NCBI GenBank assembly: GCA_025175895.1
Contig: CM046003.1
Span: 47,982,335-48,046,334, forward strand
Source of the DNA: Wurfbainia villosa
Taxonomy: Eukaryota > Streptophyta > Magnoliopsida > Zingiberales > Zingiberaceae
Length of the DNA: 64,000 nt
Direction of reading: 5' to 3'
The notes below the pieces were generated by a model that worked only from the letters and a program-made list of their open reading frames with translations, searched no databases and was not told the DNA's origin. This document shows positions 11,554 to 22,849 of this stretch, piece by piece. The translations under genes and the position numbers were made by a program. Numbering within the stretch: position 1 is the first letter of the stretch; each line of letters opens with the position of its first letter.

Positions 11554-12923
11554 TGATGCGCACGGACGCGACCTCAAATCTCGTGATGGATACCGTCGAG
11601 GACTCAAAGCATACGCTCGCGCTCAACGCCTGCAAGTGCACGGATGTCGTCAAGTAATAAAGATTATTGATCCCACAGGGACTGGGATTCGAATACCAAT
11701 GTACTCAGTGGTTATAATTGTTCGAACGCGATCTCTAAGAGGTTTCAGTTGGTGAAGGCTATAGGTGGACTTTACTCTGTACGGTGTCACACGGAGGAGA
11801 AAAGGAGTGTGCCTAGGTCTTCAAAGGTGATTCTAGGACTTCGGTTTCGCTTGTGTATCACAGAACAATGTTGTCAATTGGCGTTGTCTAGATGTTTACC
11901 TATGATTTTGTGGAAGGGACATCATACACTCTCCCGCAGAGCCACCACATTCATCAGGAGCTATCTCCGCCTAAAAGAACGGGATAGACGGTACGAGGAT
12001 GTCAAATCAATCCCTATAGTGGACCGTTTCAGATTCCACTGCACCCTTCTCCCCGCAGTTGCAGGAGATCAGATTTACCCCTAGGTTCCTTAATCAAACC
12101 TCCTAAATTTTAGATTGCGAGGGTTGCAACCCCTCGTATCACCTAAGCGCAGTGAAAAGAAAGCCAAATACGCATAGATATAGTAAAGAGCAACTACCAA
12201 TTGTCAAATCAAACTCATGTGCAGAATTTAACGTGAACCAACATTGTTTATGTACACAAGCTACTCCCTAATCCTAGAATCGAAAGTACTACTCCATGTA
12301 TACGAAGGAAGAATCAAAAAGCATGTCTAGGATTGAATAAATAATGAATGAAACACAAAAATAGAGATATACAATGCTTCCGTGATCTTCTCTCTGGCGT
12401 TGTGTTGCAAGGTGTAGACCTCCGGCGGCGTTCCTCCTCCCCGTTGCGAGTTACCGAAGCTTTTTAGAACTTCGGCGTGTCGTCATAGTTGTCGTGCCTC
12501 TCCCCTAGGGTTTGGGCGGAGCCATCCTTATATAGACATCGCCTCGGACCGCTGCAAAATCTAGAAAAAGCCCTAGTCACGTAAATCTATCGGGCCGCCA
12601 CACGGTCGTGTGTTTCCACACGGCCAGGCCATTTGCGGCCCTGGGGTGCTGCTCTCACCCATTGGACATGACCGTGGGAATCCCCACGCCCTGGTCGTGT
12701 CCCACTCTGTGTCTAGCTACGAAATATCCTTCTTTTGCTTCGAAAATGTGTCTTTTTCACCCGAAAAGCTAACCTGCACACAAAAGTACAATGAGCAGAC
12801 CTCCGAACCAGAAAATAGGAAATGCGTGCCTAAATAGAGTAACATATGCATGAAACTAACACAAAATGCAATGAGATGTGAGCGAAAACTACTCCTAAAA
12901 CCCTATATGTTTTGCTCACATCA
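11554..12923 (-). repeat. A1 5' LTR
   Basis: Same length as 5591-6960 and starts TGATGTGAGCAAAACATA on the minus strand. The TATA-type motif CTATATAAGG lies at 12545-12536. Confidence 0.92.
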
Positions 12924-13783
12924 AGACTATGACCAGTCGAGTGATGGGAGTCGACTGGAGTTCAATTGCAGGAAATGGCCTGGTAGTCGACTGCCAATAT
13001 TGGGCATTCGACTGATGGCCTGATCAATCGACTGTTATGGATGGCAGTCGACTGATGGTCGATGTCACAGCAATAGAAGGTTCAAGAGTCGACTGTTAGG
13101 GTTTGATAGTCAAGTGATGGCTAGATCAATCGACTGATGGACATGATCAATCGACTGATGGTCTATCCATTGAAACTTATCCAATGTGGCTCGAGCCATT
13201 GTGTGACAATGGCTAAAGGAGCAGTCGACTGATGGTCTCTATCAGTCGACTGCTAGGCAAAATCCAACCCGAATGCAGGTTATAAAAGCAGCTCATGGAG
13301 ATGGATTTTGGCATCGGTTTCTAGAGCGATTTGGGGTGATTTGTTGGTGCAATTCAAGGTCTCCAAGTGCAGCTCAAGCAACCAAATAAGCAAACATCCA
13401 AAAGTGCATTTGTAAAGTTTACTTTACGTGTTTTTGTGTATTATATTTGTATTTTCTTGTTGTACTTTCATTTATTGTTGTAAACACTTGTACGAGGTTT
13501 CTCCTCCTTGACTTATTGTCGAGAAAGAGTGTTTTGATTGTTAGTGGTGTTTAGCATCGCTAGGGCTCATTTGAGCCCAATCCGTGGAGTAAGAACCCTA
13601 AAGTTCCGAACCACCTTATATCGCTTGCGTATGTTGTGTGATTGTGTATTCGTCTTCATTGTTGTATTGTATTTCATATTTTCGCTGCGCTAACCGAATT
13701 GCAGAGACGAATGCGATCGAAATCCATCAAGCGACGTACGAATCGCTATTCACCCCCCTCTAGTGACGATCAATTCCCCAATA
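12924..13783 (+). repeat. G2 5' LTR, part 2
   Basis: Continues the LTR after A1. It has CAGTCGACTG-type palindromes (12930-13250), the TATA box TATAAAAG (13281), and the end sequence TATTCACCCCCCTC followed by CCCCAATA (the terminal CA has become TA). The stretch parallels 17985-18859. Confidence 0.87.
13281..13288 (+). promoter_or_regulatory. TATA box of G2 5' LTR
   Basis: TATAAAAG follows the palindrome array and precedes the presumed transcribed part of the LTR. It is conserved at 18357-18364 and 55349-55356. Confidence 0.6.
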
Positions 13784-13785
13784 AG

Positions 13786-13797
13786 TGGTATCAGAGC
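13786..13797 (+). promoter_or_regulatory. G2 primer binding site (tRNA-iMet type)
   Basis: TGGTATCAGAGC, two bases after the 5' LTR end. Confidence 0.9.
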
Positions 13798-13857
13798 GAG
13801 GCCGCTCTTCATTTGGACAAACCGCCAAGGGAGCACTGCTAGAGGGTGAAGAAGAAG

Positions 13858-15537
13858 ATGGTGATTAAAGAAACATTGGGATGGGATATCAACATGTCGG
13901 TCCCGTATGTGCTTTATGGACGAGAAGACTTCAATCAATAGAAGACAAAGATTGAAAACTTAATCATGATGAGGGACTTTGAAGAATGAGCCATCTTGAT
14001 GGAAGGATTTAATTATCCAAGAGGGCCAAAGGGAGGTTTCCTAAAAATGAAGAAGTGGACCGGGGAACAAATCCAAGAATTTGCGAAAAATACAAAGGTA
14101 ATAAAATTCTTGGTTGATTTAATCCCTAATGACATTTTGTGCAAGGTAGGGGATTACATGGATGCTAAGGAGCTATGGAGCCAAGTGACAAGATTCCATG
14201 AGAACCCACAACCAGTCCAAGGAGAAGAGGAATGCTCATCGGCTCAATCGGAGGAGGCCGAAGAAGCAAACTCATCCTCACAAGAGAGTGAGGATTCGGA
14301 GGTCGAGGAGTGTTCAACATCCAAGGAGGAAGAGGAGGTGGAAGAAGTAGAAGAAGCCTCCACCTCTAGGATTGAGGGGGAGGAGAGACCATTCACTCTA
14401 GAACAAGAGCAAAACCAAGAAGAACCATCAACATCCGGAAGAGATGAAGAAGACCAAAATTCCCCTACCACGGAAGGTAACTCAAGCACATTAAATCAAA
14501 ATAAAAGTCATATTATGTGTTTTGAGTGTAGGAAATATGAACACTATAAAAGCAAGTGCCCTAAGAAGGTCAAGACGGTTCAACCGACACCAAAGGTCAA
14601 GGATGTCGACGTCCCCGCTAAGAAGAACAAAGAGTATGTCATTTGCTTCAAATGTCAACAACCGGGACACTATAGGAGTCAATGCCCTAGAGAGAGGAAG
14701 AAAGGGCAAGAAGGAGCTACACATGTAAGGGGAGCTTCTAAAGCAAACCCCAAGGTAACCTTTAAGTTTGCTTCTTCTTCAATTAATAGTCAAAAGCATG
14801 CTAGAAGTAATCTTGCAATTTATCATAAAGAGCATGCTAGAAATAGAAAACTTTATTGCTTAGGTGCAAAGTCTTGCCATCTTAGGAATAAGGAGAAATT
14901 TGGGACCAATATCCCTAAAACAATTTTACCTAAGGAAAGTATTAGGAAGATAGAGAACCATCTAGGCTTTAACTCCAAGAATTATAGACATATGCCTAGG
15001 AAGGGCAAGAATACTCAAAGAAATAATGGGCCCACAAAAATTGAGAAATTAGAGCTAGAAAATCAAGTCTTGAGGTCAAGACTTGAGAAAATGTAAAAGA
15101 CCCTTAGGATTATGCAAAACCAAATGCAAGGGTCAAATGGTCAAAATCTAGGTCCTAGAAGACAAGGTTTATCCAAAGGCAAGAAAAGTTTGAGTCACAA
15201 ACCTAAGCCTAAGGAGACCTACCATAGCGTTCCATTTGATTATGGAACACAACCTAGGTATAGGAAGGCCATGGTTACTAGGGAGGCCATCCCTAAGACT
15301 AACCATGGAGTGTGCCTAGTGGCTAAGATTTCGAAGAAACCTAGGGAAGTCACTAAGAAGGTTACAAGGGGAGTCACCCCTAGAGTTAACCTAGGGAAGA
15401 CCCAAATGACCAAGGCTACCAAGCCTAGAAGGGTCATTAGGAGGGTATTTAGGAAAGTTATCCCTAAGGAATACCTAGTTAACCCAAAGAGCTCAAATAG
15501 TTTTTGGATTCCTAGGAGCATGATCGACTCACGCTAG
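13858..15537 (+). pseudogene. gag: G2 gag-like protein with two CCHC zinc knuckles, three stops
   Basis: Frame of 560 codons from ATG (MVIKETLGWDIN) to TAG after MIDSR. It lacks the early stop seen in G1 and G6. In-frame stops are TAG 13939-13941 and TGA 13987-13989, both where relatives have Trp TGG, and TAA 15094-15096 in the coiled-coil stretch. Zinc knuckles are CFECRKYEHYKSKC and CFKCQQPGHYRSQC. The acidic linker, basic C-terminus and closing NPKSSNSFWIPRSMIDSR match the other copies. Only gag is present: the next recognisable part is the polypurine tract 1.8 kb downstream. The largest open piece is 13996-15093. Confidence 0.85.
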
Positions 15538-17324
15538 ATGGGTTAGGGTGTGCCAACTTTGAATGGATAAGTAGTTAACCTAATCATGGTAAAGGTGGCA
15601 CCTTAGGTCATTTTCAAGGTTATGGATACCTTGGAAATAGGTTTGAATGTAAATAGGTTTTTAGGATGTGCTAATATATTTTGAGAATTATGAAAAATTA
15701 ATCAAATTGACACAATTTAGTTCTTAGAGTCATAGTGTGCCATTTTGGATTTTTGACACACTTGGGGAATTAGTGATAATATGGGAAAATGGGTTTAATT
15801 ATAACAAATGGAAATTAATACTAAAATTTAGGTATTATATACTTTTATATTTTATTTGCCATGTTTTATGTGTCATATGTCATGTCATGACATCATATTT
15901 ATTTTTATCATATAATATGTCATGATCATGCTTAGGTTTTAGGTTTATGTCATGTATATTTAGATTTAATCATATGTCATGACATCATGATCATTGGTCA
16001 TATCTATTTATGTTGTCATTTATGCCATGATCATTCATGCATTAATTAAAATTGATTTAAGGACAATTGGCATGACTTGAAGTCTTATGTATAAGGGAAT
16101 CAAGTAGAGTTGCCTTAGAAAATGCATGAGACCTTAGATTAAGATAACCAAAGCCCACATCTCACATTACATTGACATGTGTGTGTATTAATACACCCTA
16201 GACACATGTGAGATGCTAGAAAATGAGTTAAGTTCAAGATGCATAGTTTTTGCATCTAGATGAACTCAAACTCATCTTATATCATGAGTGGATCATGGGG
16301 AAAGCTAATATGCAAGTCATGTGCATTGAGCCCTTTGATCATGATCCAATATTGGTTTTCAAAAATATTTTAAAATTATTTTAGAAAACTTTAGTGTAGT
16401 CTATCTTTTAATAGAAGTCATCATTGATGATGTTGATACAAAGAGGGCTCAAAACATTGAAGCTTTTCTTATTTTTGAACTTTATATCAATTTCATTATT
16501 TTGTGGGTAAATTAATTTTCAAATATTTTTCACCCATTGTATTTTTCATAAGTATTATACATATGAATTTTCGTTATTTTTCGTATTATGTATAATTACT
16601 TATGAATTTCTAAAATTTATTTTTGATTTTTGAAATTTTGCATTTGTAGAAATCAGTCGACTGCCATGGATGGCAGTCGACTGGCGTCAACGGCAGCCGA
16701 CTAGTGATTGTAAGAGTCGACTGCCAGAGCTGATTTCGGGTAAACAAGAATGCTTAGCTCATATTTCAGCTATGTTAGATTACCCTAACTGCTCCTAACC
16801 CTAGGATATACTTTGGAAAACATTAGAAATGGTGAAAATCCATTGGATATGGATTAAGAGAGTTGTTTAGTGTGTGTATCAATTTTAAGATGTGTGAGAG
16901 TTCATGTTTAAACTTTTGCCCTTTATTTTGATGGTTTAGTGTTCCTATAGGCTTAGGGACTCTCCAAGGACATTGTTGGGGCAATAGTTAAGGGGGAGCA
17001 ATCCTTTAGGGGGAGATTATCCATCATGGGATGATGGATGTTTTTCTTCCTCATGAGGTGGAGAATTGGAAGAGTTTATAGGAAGCCTCTCTTAAGTGAT
17101 ATAAGACTTATCACTAGGAAGAGTGAAGGCATCCTAGATGTTTTTGGACCAAGGGAGAGATTGTAAAATCTCATTGAGATATAAGACATTGACCTCCTTG
17201 AGGAGAACCTTTTTTATGTATGTCAAAAAGGGGGAGAATTAAGAATTACCAATTTGAGAGAATTGGTAAGGAGATTTGAGTTAGGTAGCCTAACTCAATG
17301 ATTTTATGGTTTTTGTCAAACATC
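15538..17324 (+). other. G2 3' untranslated region with conserved hairpins
   Basis: No supported gene. It contains CATGACAT-rich AT sequence (15860-16030), the stem CATCTCACAT (16158-16167)/ATGTGAGATG (16206-16215), CAGTCGACTG palindromes (16650-16725), a second polypurine core (17224-17238) and two hairpins at 17246-17269 and 17276-17298. Confidence 0.7.
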
Positions 17325-17338
17325 AAAAAGGGGGAGAT
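17325..17338 (+). promoter_or_regulatory. G2 polypurine tract
   Basis: AAAAAGGGGGAGAT directly before the 3' LTR. Confidence 0.87.
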
Positions 17339-18859
17339 TGTTCGTGCAATCAGACCAGGTCACGATTGACTAGACTTGAGTTGGACTCGAGTAGTGTTTT
17401 GATGTTTGATAATATTTTGGGGAGATTATTGGTGCAATCGACCCGGGTCATGATTGACCGGACTCGAGTTTGACTAAAGTGGTATTTTGATGTTTGACGA
17501 TGGTTTGACCATTGTTTGCCTATATGGTTGACATGGGGTTGACCATATGATGGAGAAGTCCAAGTATTGTGTACTTGGCATGGAAAGCCCAAGCTTGAGT
17601 CTTGGTAATTGGAAAGTCCAACATGGGTTGGCAAGGAAAGTCCAAGCATGGGTCTTGGTAAGGGAAAGTCCAAGCTTGAGTCTTGGAAAATGGAAAGTCC
17701 AATATGGGTTGGCAAAGGAAGTCCAAGGGGTGATATTAGCGACGTAAAGTCCAAGCGGTAATCTTGGCAGCGTAAGCCCAATGTGCCTTGGCGGTATAGA
17801 CCACGTTAGCATGATAATAGCTTATGGAAGCACCGAAGGCTAGCGTATGGATGAATAAGTCATGGATGACTTGGAGGGATCCGATAGAAGGCTTAGGTCT
17901 AAGCTATGGGTGGTCTAACAAGTATGAGGGTATCATACTTGATGTTAAAACCTCATGGATGAGGTTATCAGTCGACTGGGACTATGATCAATCGACTGAT
18001 GGGAGTGGACTAGAGTTCGACTGTAGGAAATGGCCTAGCAGTCTACTGTCAGCATTGGGCAGTCGACTGATGGCCTGATCAGTCGACTACTATAGATGGC
18101 AGTCAACTGATGGTCGATGTCGCGACCACAAAAGGTTCCAGAGTCAACTGTTAGGGATTGGCAGTCGAGTGATGGCTAGATCAATTGACTGATGGGCATG
18201 ATCAGTCGACTGATGGGCATGATCAGTTGACTGATGGTCCATCCGTTGGAACTTATCCAACATGGCTCGGGCCGTTGTGAGATAACGGCTACAGGAGTAG
18301 TCGACTGATGGTCTCTATCAGTCGACTGCTAGGCAAAATTCAGCCCGAATGCAGGTTATAAAAGTAGCTCGTGGAGATGGATTTTGCATCGGTTTCTAGA
18401 GCGATTTGGGGCGATTTGTTGGTGCAATTCAAGGTCTCTAAGTGTAGCTCAAGCAACCAAACAAGCAAGCATCCAAATGCACATTTGTAAAGTTTTCTTT
18501 ATGTGTTTTTGTATATTGTATTTTTATTTTCTTGTTGTACATTCATTTATTGTTGTAAACACTTGTACGAGGTTTCTCTGCCTCCGACTTGTTATCGAGA
18601 AGGAGTGTTTTGATTGTTAGTGGTGTTTGGCATCGCTAGGGCTCATTCGAGCCCAATCCATGGAGTAGGAACCCTAAGGTTCCGAACCACATTCTATCGC
18701 TTGTGTATTTTGTGTGCTTGTGTATTCGTCTTCATAGTTGTATTGTATTTTATATTTCCACTGTGCTAACCGAATTGTAGAGACGAACACGATCGAAATC
18801 CATCAAGCGACGTACGAATCGCTATTCACCCCCCTCTAGCGATGATTAATTCCCCAACA
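17339..18859 (+). repeat. G2 3' LTR (1521 bp)
   Basis: Starts TGTTCGTGCAATCAGACC and ends CCCCAACA. In order: the start region, the CCAAG...CTTGG array (17560-17790), the CAGTCGACTG array (17965-18330), the TATA box (18357-18364), and the TATTCACCCCCCTCTAGC end motif. It matches the two G2 5' LTR pieces. Frames inside are repeat artefacts. Confidence 0.9.
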
Positions 18860-19497
18860 AAAACTTATCATCCCTTAGGCTCCCCGACCCCGATCGTACC
18901 ACCATTACCAATAGCATCAGCTGGCATTTGGACCTGATAGTGGAGTCCCCACCATATGAGAGTTCCTCTACTTCAGCACCCATCTCTCCCCCTATACATC
19001 ACTCTCCCTCGAGTCCACGTGTTTCTAGGAGCCCACTTAGTCCTGCACCTGCACCACCATCTCTTTCTACTTTTGAGCAAGATGTAGGTACATCCGCCTA
19101 TGATTTCTCTGAGTTCCGATCGTGCCTCGATGACATATACACCGAGGAATAGATGCAGAGGCAGCGATGGGAGCAGAGCGCCTACACGCAAGCGGAGTTT
19201 CATGGCTTACGGGAGCATTTTCAGTAGGCCGAGGAGTTCTACGACGAGGCTCGTATCTACTTCCAGGAGGAGGCTGCCCATCGCCAGGAGAAGGCCATAT
19301 ATCGCCAGGAGGTTCGACAACACATGAGTGCCCATTAGGCACAGTGGGCCCGGGAGGAGGAGCATAGAGCAACCGCTGCATCCACCAGCTCTCAGATCGA
19401 CCGCATGTATATGTAGCATCAGCGACTGAGCACCAGGTTTTCCTAGTAGCCCGACATGTCGAGACCGTCGGACTTCCCACCTCGACTGTCATATTAG
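18860..19497 (+). pseudogene. A3 ORF2 C-terminal fragment
   Basis: Reads KNLSSLRLPDPDRTTIT... then LDLIVESPP, a Pro/Ser-rich stretch, SAYDFSEFRSCLDDIY, and a Gln/Arg/Glu-rich helical tail ending RLSY at TAG 19495-19497. Several in-frame stops occur (the first at 19150-19152). It is truncated at its start by the G2 LTR and aligns with A1 ORF2 over its last 210 or so codons. Confidence 0.75.
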
Positions 19498-20412
19498 AGG
19501 TATAACTTCATACAAGTCTGGGGGGATACCCCAAGTTTTGATTTATTTTGTTTCTAGCAGTAGTTTCTTTCTTGATACTTGCATCTTTAGTGTTAGTTTG
19601 CATTCATCTGTTCATGCATAGAGTGTTTAGTTTCTTTCAGCATTTAGTTTTTGCTATCTTTAAGCTACCTCAGTAGTATTTTTTTTAGATCTCTTTGCAA
19701 ATTGTCTCCGTAGATAGCTTAACTTTATTTATCTCATGATATTTTATTTTATATGCTCTAATGAATGTTCTAGACTTGCACTGGTTAGTTTTTATTTCTA
19801 CACTTACACTTGACGAATATTCTGAAAGGAAGAATCTAGTATATACATAATTATGATTCATCCTAGTAGTCTAGTATTTTGGAATCCATAGGTGACTCTA
19901 GGTTTAGTACTTTAGTTACTAGAGATGCTCGGATTGTGTAAGCCCATTCAGAAAAATCAAAATCCCTATGAGCAGGAGAAGAACAAAAGTTCTTTAAAAA
20001 AATTATGAGGGATAAAAAAAACAGTTATCGTGGGTGGAAATGGCTAGGTGCCCCTTTGAGACCGAGTTAGGTTACTAGGGAAACATCTACTAATTTCTCT
20101 CAATACCGAGCACGCCTTTGAGACTTTGTGCTAGATCTAGGGAACGACTCTCACTTTGGGCAGATAAGTGCCTAAGAGCCGGAGACCTTAGGAAAGCTAT
20201 AAGATGACGACCTAACTTACCGTGTAAAGAGTATCCCTTAAGAAGATTCGCTTAGCATGTGCACGAGAAGCTAATTTAGTGAATTTTTAGAATATATCTA
20301 TTTTTATTTTATTGAGAATACCACTTGATAAATCTAGTTGACATGCTAAGTATGGAACAATACTTTTTAAAATTTCATGGCACTAAGGTTTGCTTGAGGA
20401 TATGCAAAGATT
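19498..20412 (+). other. A3 3' untranslated region
   Basis: No gene seen. It contains AAGTCTGGGGGGAT (19513-19526) right after the ORF2 stop, matching the duplicated polypurine motif of A1 and A2, plus a purine-rich stretch around 19970-20030. Confidence 0.6.
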
Positions 20413-20427
20413 TAAGTCTGGGGGAAT
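20413..20427 (+). promoter_or_regulatory. A3 polypurine tract
   Basis: TAAGTCTGGGGGAAT directly before the LTR. Confidence 0.8.
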
Positions 20428-21907
20428 TTATGTGAGCAAAATATATAGGATTTTAGGAGTAGTTTTCGCTCACATCTCACTATATTTTATACTTGTTTCA
20501 TGCATATCGTACTTTGTTTTGTATGCATTTCCTATTTTCTATTTCGGAGATCTTCTCTTTGTGCTTTTGTGTACAGGACAGTATTTTACGGGATAAACGA
20601 CATACTTTTGGAGAAAAAGGAAGGCATTCGACAAGCAGAACGAAGGGAGGCACGACTCAACCATGTGAAATCACACGACCATGTCCCACTAGCCCTGTGC
20701 CACACACGGCCTGGCCGTGTGGATCCACATGATCGTGTGGCACTGGCATTTTTTGGTGAGACTAGGGTTTTTTCATGGATTCGAGCAGCGCCGGTCTCAA
20801 TTCTATATAAGGAAGGTCACACCCAAACCCTAGGGGGAGGCCCGATGGTCGGGACCACACACTGGCGCCCTAAAAAGCATCGAAAACTCACAACGGGCAG
20901 GAAGAAAGCGGCCAGAGGACCAAATTCTGCACTCCAACACCAGAGAGAAGAACCAAAGAGCACTGTAATTTATTTTCTATACATCTTCTACATTGTATGA
21001 TGAATTCAATCATGCCTTGTATTTCTTCTCTTTCGTTTATGGAGTAGATACTCTGATTCTAGGATTAGGGAGTAGCTTGTGTGTATAGAACATGCTAGTT
21101 GAATATATGTTTTGTCTTTGAATTTATATTCACAGTTTGTTTTGTTTGGATTGATGATGATTGTGTTTTGGTTTTTTGTCTATTGTGCATAGCCGATACA
21201 AGGGGTGACAACCCTTATATCAAAGATCTAGGAGAACTAAGGAGGAACCTAGTGGTTGTCCTCTCTCCGGTAACCGTAGATAGAATGGTATGATGGAGTA
21301 GGAAAGAGGATACGTTTCGACTCTTCATAGGGATTGATTTGGCATCATCGTACCATCTATCCTATCTTAACAATATAGGGCGGCCACAGTATGAGAAATT
21401 AACTCTAGAAGGGTTGAGGGACCTTAGCGACAGGGGGCTCCTAACGGTATCAACCCCCTGATCTCTGATGATCCGAAAGGTTTGCTTGTTAGGAGCAAGT
21501 AGTTCCCGATAGATGCGAGAGCTTATCGGGAAAGTGTATGATGTCTCTTCCACAAGACTCTAATTAGAGATCTAGACAACATTTAATTGATAGTATGTTC
21601 CGCGTCGCACAAGTGAAACCGAGGTACTAGAATCCCCTTTTGAACCTTGAACCCACTTTCCCTTCCTCTGTGTGACACCGTACTTGAATTAGGACCACCG
21701 TCAACCACGCAACCACAACCCTTAGAATTTAACTCCGAACAAAAACATCCACTGAACAATCGGTACTCGAATCTAATTCTCTGTGGGATCGATAATCTAT
21801 TTATTACATGACGACATCCGTGCACTTGCGGGCATTGAGCGCGAGCACGCGCTTCGAGTCCTCGATGGTCTCCGTTGTAAGATTTGATGTCGCGTTCACG
21901 TGCATCA
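20428..21907 (+). repeat. A3 3' LTR
   Basis: Starts TTATGTGAGCAAAATATA (the first TG looks mutated to TT) and ends ACGTGCATCA. It has TATATAAGG at 20804-20812 and CACACGG/CCGTGTG palindromes near 20690-20740. It is more diverged from the A1 and A2 LTRs than their own pairs are, so it is older. Frames inside it are not supported. Confidence 0.83.
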
Positions 21908-22849
21908 ATTTGCAGCTCAGTAGCGAAGTCCAGCATCACAATTGCATCGTCCTTGTAAGATATCTCCGATGCCGAAGACGTACTTTATCAAAAAAGGTAA
22001 ACTTCCAATCTGCACTCAGCTCAAGACCATCTATCCAATTTTTTTTATAAAATTCAAAGCCAAACTTATTCTGGTAAAAAATCGAACCACACTAATCTAT
22101 GAAATACTATATCATTTTTATCACTGCATCATACCCCCAGGGGCCTGAATCGATTATGCTATTGTTGTTATTAGGTTTGGCGTCACATACTTTACAGCGT
22201 CGATAATACAACGTTTGAGATCCTAATATACATTTTATTAAGTGATGGGATGAACTTACCCACACTTTCACTAGTCTTTTTTAGTAGAGATTTTTACTTC
22301 TCGTCGTGGGCATAACTCCCAAATATACAAGTTAACATTTATTAGAGGATGCTGGCGATAATCGATGTGACCCCTTCAATGATCAAATCAATCCTAGACT
22401 AAAGAGAAAAATAAAAAAGAGAAGAACATGTCTACAGACGCCCAATAGAGAGCCCTCTTGCGCCTCCTAAACCCCACTTTATATAGCCAAAAGTGTTGGT
22501 ATCCCCCAACTAAGTTGGACTGAGGAGAAGAATCGAATGAAAACCAATGTAAAAAAGCAATGTGGTGACTATTGAGCTATAAGAGGTTGAGTCAAAGAAA
22601 CCAAGTCCCTGAGGTTTGTGTGGGATAGAGTCGTTGAAACCCTAAGAGTGATTTGGGAGGCCGAGTCAAAAAGTATATGATTAGGGAAAGAAGTTTATTC
22701 TACTAAGGTTGTAGGGATAATAAAATGTCTGATCCTACACCGATTGGGAAATGAATCACAATCTCGGAGGTCATAGGGATAATAAGAAGTTTGAAGCCGT
22801 ATTTATATGGGAGAGAAGTTCGATCCCATTGAAACCATGGATCCTGATC
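21908..22849. other. Unassigned non-coding segment
   Basis: No convincing coding frame or RNA gene. The part 22251-22490 is related to 25672-25900; both include AGAGCCCTCTTGCGCCTCC. The part 22501-22849 begins the transition into the tandem array with GAGGTTGAGTCAAAGAAA-like words. It could be host DNA or an unrecognised repeat. Confidence 0.5.

Larger units (their letters stand above)
5591..12923 (-). mobile_element. A1: Athila-type gypsy element without reverse transcriptase or integrase
   Basis: Two LTRs of exactly 1370 bp (5591-6960 and 11554-12923), both bounded TG...CA on the minus strand. The flanks GGACT (5586-5590) and AGACT (12924-12928) form a target duplication with one mismatch. 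The order on the minus strand is 5' LTR, tRNA-Asp-type primer site, gag, protease, a second ORF, a purine-rich tract, the polypurine tract and the 3' LTR. Only about 70 bases separate the protease stop from the second ORF start, so the expected 2.5-3 kb of reverse transcriptase, RNase H and integrase is absent. It is nested in the 5' LTR of G2. Confidence 0.92.
5420..18859 (+). mobile_element. G2: gag-only copia-like LTR retrotransposon interrupted by A1
   Basis: Plus-strand element. Its 5' LTR is present only from an internal point (5420-5590 and 12924-13783), because G1 abuts its first 500 or so bases and A1 sits inside it. It continues with a primer site (13786), gag (13858-15537), a 1.8 kb untranslated region, a polypurine tract (17325-17338) and a full 3' LTR (17339-18859). 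The two 5' LTR pieces join to match 17838-18859 in order. The 3' LTR ends directly against an Athila ORF2 fragment (A3), consistent with G2 having inserted into A3. Confidence 0.87.
18860..21907 (+). mobile_element. A3: 3' end of an Athila-type gypsy element
   Basis: Plus-strand remnant. It begins inside ORF2 directly at the G2 LTR end, then carries a 3' untranslated region, a polypurine tract (20413-20427) and an LTR (20428-21907). The ORF2 segment matches the C-terminal thirds of ORF2 in A1 and A2. Gag, protease and 5' LTR would lie left of G2, outside the window, if G2 inserted into A3. Confidence 0.82.

Noticed and set aside
21908..22140. Possible host gene fragment on the minus strand (LSADWKFTFFDKV-like reading)
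   Set aside because: Too short, interrupted and without a recognisable family; kept as unassigned DNA.
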